A program made the translations under genes and the position numbers. The notes below the pieces were generated by a model that had not been told where the DNA came from, did not search any database, and saw only the letters and a program-made list of their open reading frames with translations. A DNA stretch of 43,072 nt, taken from assembly GCA_034926635.1 (NCBI GenBank), contig JAYFQX010000018.1, positions 1 to 43,072 of the forward strand, given 5' to 3'. The first letter of the stretch is position 1, and the number at the start of each line of letters is the position of its first letter. Source of the DNA: Christensenella sp034926635 (GTDB lineage: Bacteria; Bacillota; Clostridia; Christensenellales; Christensenellaceae). This document shows positions 41,102 to 43,072 of this stretch, one piece after another.

Positions 41102-43072
41102 ATGAAAAAGGTATGTATTGTTATATTAATAGTGGCATTGGTGCTGAGCATGATACCACTGAGCGCGATGGCGCAAGAGTCTGAAATGACGGCGCTTCCG
41201 GCGGAAGAACTGGAAGGCGCAATAGCGCAACAGCCTGCGCAGAAAGAAGAGCAAATATCTGCGGAAGCGGGTATGCAGTCTGTCGAAGAATCTCCGGCAC
41301 CTGCTGCAAAAGAAACAGAGGATGCACCGTCACAAGAGAGTGCATCAGCTGAAGAAAGTATGCAGCCGGAAGAAGGCGCGGCGGCTTTATCCATCGAAGG
41401 GTCTGAAGAAGGTTTTGATACGGAGGCCATGGGCTGGACACCGGATATTTATTATTTTCGGAACGATACTTCCGCTTCTTCGGGGGTAACGGTCTATTAC
41501 AGTAAAGACGGAGAAAGCCTTCAAACGATTGCTCCCGGACAAAGAATTGGATTTTTAAAGAATGAAATCCGTTCCATTATGTTTTTTGTAAAAATAGCAG
41601 ACGGATATACTTACCAGAGCATTTCTTTTACAGCAGGACAACAAGAGGGAACCAGTACCTCCATCAACAATGCTCCTTCTTCGCTTAATAACAATAGCTA
41701 TACCAGCGCTATTCAGGCGGCAAAAAATAACGGCTGCGCTTATGAGTTCCATTATTCCCAGTTTGAGAGCCAGCACACAGGAGAAAACGGCGTACGTGCA
41801 TTCCGTGTGATTACGAATAAAACGCCGGTTACTACAACCAGCATTATTTATTATTCCAACGACGGAACAGGAAGATCTACAAGTCAAATTGTTGTATGCA
41901 ATACCGACGAAACTCTGCTCGGGGAAGGTACGTTTACACGCAATAACTATATCCTTACCGGATGGAACACAAGAGCGAACGGCAAAGGAACAACCTATGC
42001 ATTAGGCAGCACCTATTCCGTAGGTACGCGTGCTGTTACGCTATATGCCGTATGGACGGCAACCCCGGCATACAGGGTAACCTATGACAGCTTCGGTTAT
42101 TTCACCAATCCGATTGATTCCAATACGTACCATGCAGGCGATACTGTAACCGTATTAAACGGTGATCCGGCGGCGCATGACCAAAGCCAGCACATTTTTA
42201 TCGGCTGGAGCACCCGCGCACAGGATAAGATGATAAACACAGCGGCACAGCTAGCGGCATTAAAAGCATCTGGTCGGTTTTACGAAGGTGGCAGCGCATA
42301 TACCATGGGGAGCAGCAACGTGGCTTTCTATGCGGTTTATGCAAAACAGTCTATTCCCGGCGTAAATGACAAAATTGTGACATTTGTTGCTGGTACAGGC
42401 GGAACCCTAAGCGGAACGACCCAATTTACGGATATTCCTTATGAAACCGCTTGGAACAGTGCAGTAACAGTCCCAACACCAGTTGCAAACGATGGCTACT
42501 ATTTCACCGGATGGACACCCGTATTCCCGGAAACAGTGACAGAATCAGCGACCTACACGGCAAATTTCGCTGCGAAGACAACGATCACGCTGACAGCAAA
42601 CAGCGGAGTAAAAACATATAACGGCACAGCACAGACCGTAACGGGTTATACCGGTACGCCGGCAGGTCTGATCATAACGGGACTTACTGCAAGCGGCAGC
42701 GGTATGAATACGGGTTCGTATGATGTTACATTTGCCGGTGCGCCTGTGATCAAAAACGCAGCGCAGCAAGACATAACAGAACAGTATTCTATCACTTACG
42801 CAGCGGGTACTCTGACCATCAATAAAGCAGCCTTGAGCATCACAGCGGACAACAAGAGCAAGACATACGGCGCTATCAACCCGGAACTAACCTATCAGGT
42901 AAGCGGACTGCAAGGCGCAGATACACTGGCAGGGATCGGACTGACGCCCTCCATCAGCACCACGGCAGTACAGAATTCCCCTGTAGGGGATTACCCGATC
43001 ACAGTAGCGGGAGACGCAGCAACAACCAACTACACCGTAGGGTATACGCCCGGAACGTTGACCATAGCGGCA
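41102..43072 (+). CDS. Repeat-rich secreted or cell-surface protein (5' part, open at right edge)
   Basis: At least 657 codons, with no stop before the window ends. A signal peptide (1-24, ending AMA) is followed by a Glu/Ala/Pro-rich acidic stretch (about 25-110). Three InlB-B/Flg_new-like repeats cover about 245-320 (TGWNTRANGKGTTY), 322-415 (GWSTRAQDK) and 420-490 (YFTGWTPVFPETV). Two MBG-like repeats follow, about 493-575 and 576-657, each ending in GTLTI, with KTYNGTAQ and KTYGAINPELTY. Such proteins are usually adhesins or wall-anchored matrix proteins. GAGAGGAG precedes the ATG. Anchor and function lie outside the window. Confidence 0.85.
   Translation, partial: MKKVCIVILIVALVLSMIPLSAMAQESEMTALPAEELEGAIAQQPAQKEEQISAEAGMQSVEESPAPAAKETEDAPSQESASAEESMQPEEGAAALSIEGSEEGFDTEAMGWTPDIYYFRNDTSASSGVTVYYSKDGESLQTIAPGQRIGFLKNEIRSIMFFVKIADGYTYQSISFTAGQQEGTSTSINNAPSSLNNNSYTSAIQAAKNNGCAYEFHYSQFESQHTGENGVRAFRVITNKTPVTTTSIIYYSNDGTGRSTSQIVVCNTDETLLGEGTFTRNNYILTGWNTRANGKGTTYALGSTYSVGTRAVTLYAVWTATPAYRVTYDSFGYFTNPIDSNTYHAGDTVTVLNGDPAAHDQSQHIFIGWSTRAQDKMINTAAQLAALKASGRFYEGGSAYTMGSSNVAFYAVYAKQSIPGVNDKIVTFVAGTGGTLSGTTQFTDIPYETAWNSAVTVPTPVANDGYYFTGWTPVFPETVTESATYTANFAAKTTITLTANSGVKTYNGTAQTVTGYTGTPAGLIITGLTASGSGMNTGSYDVTFAGAPVIKNAAQQDITEQYSITYAAGTLTINKAALSITADNKSKTYGAINPELTYQVSGLQGADTLAGIGLTPSISTTAVQNSPVGDYPITVAGDAATTNYTVGYTPGTLTIAA

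Noticed and set aside
1..43072. CRISPR arrays, tRNA or rRNA genes, toxin-antitoxin or phage-defence genes
   Set aside because: No regular spaced repeats, cloverleaf sequences or defence-type domains were seen.

Overview
The window looks like chromosomal DNA of a low-to-middle GC, Gram-positive anaerobe of the class Clostridia. The evidence is strong AGGAGG-type ribosome binding sites, some TTG and GTG starts, lipoproteins with LAAC/FAAC lipoboxes, clostripain-type and PepF peptidases, an acetoin-dehydrogenase-like complex with a lipoyl domain fused to E3, QueT, UppP, and a truncated cell-surface protein with InlB-like and MBG-like repeats. I cannot name the genus; a Christensenellales-like organism is only a guess. 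I see no rRNA, tRNA, CRISPR array or phage genes.

Layout. Positions 1-141 are the end of an IS3-family (IS150-group-like) element, with the first 21 codons of its OrfA. Positions 173-7673 carry housekeeping genes: a membrane zinc metallopeptidase and a PHP-type histidinol phosphatase (minus strand), then QueT, a LOG-family protein, an unknown membrane protein, an ACT protein paired with a PFL/UPF0210 protein, and oligoendopeptidase F with an odd Cys/His-rich insert.

The centre (7941-27501) is the most interesting part: a large divergent catabolic locus around a DeoR-family regulator. Leftward runs an 11-gene probable operon: transketolase N and C halves, a VOC protein, an ABC importer (permease, lipoprotein binding protein, and a second permease fused to a two-cassette ATPase), E1-alpha, E1-beta, E2 and E3 of a TPP-dependent 2-oxoacid/acetoin-type dehydrogenase, and an aldo/keto reductase. 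A consensus promoter (TTGACA-N17-TATAAT) precedes it, and a perfect inverted repeat covers the -35 box. Rightward lie the DeoR regulator, then a TIM-like isomerase with its own promoter, a YjbQ/UPF0047 protein, an FGGY sugar kinase, a creatininase-family amidohydrolase and an SMP-30-type lactonase. Together they suggest import of an unusual sugar, polyol or sugar lactone, ring opening, phosphorylation, isomerisation, transketolase cleavage, and oxidation of a hydroxyketone or oxoacid to an acyl-CoA. The substrate is unknown and I do not recognise this set as a described pathway.

Positions 27589-30875 hold a second module: an aldo/keto reductase and an iron alcohol dehydrogenase, divergent from a MerR regulator, with a textbook MerR operator in a 19-bp promoter spacer. 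Positions 30987-43072 return to mixed genes: a sugar-phosphate isomerase/epimerase-like protein, an unknown membrane protein, a DUF2007 protein, YchF, UppP, an LCM-type methyltransferase, a clostripain lipoprotein, RF2 (in-frame, no programmed frameshift seen), peptide deformylase, a 76-residue small protein, and the start of the repeat-rich surface protein that runs off the right edge.
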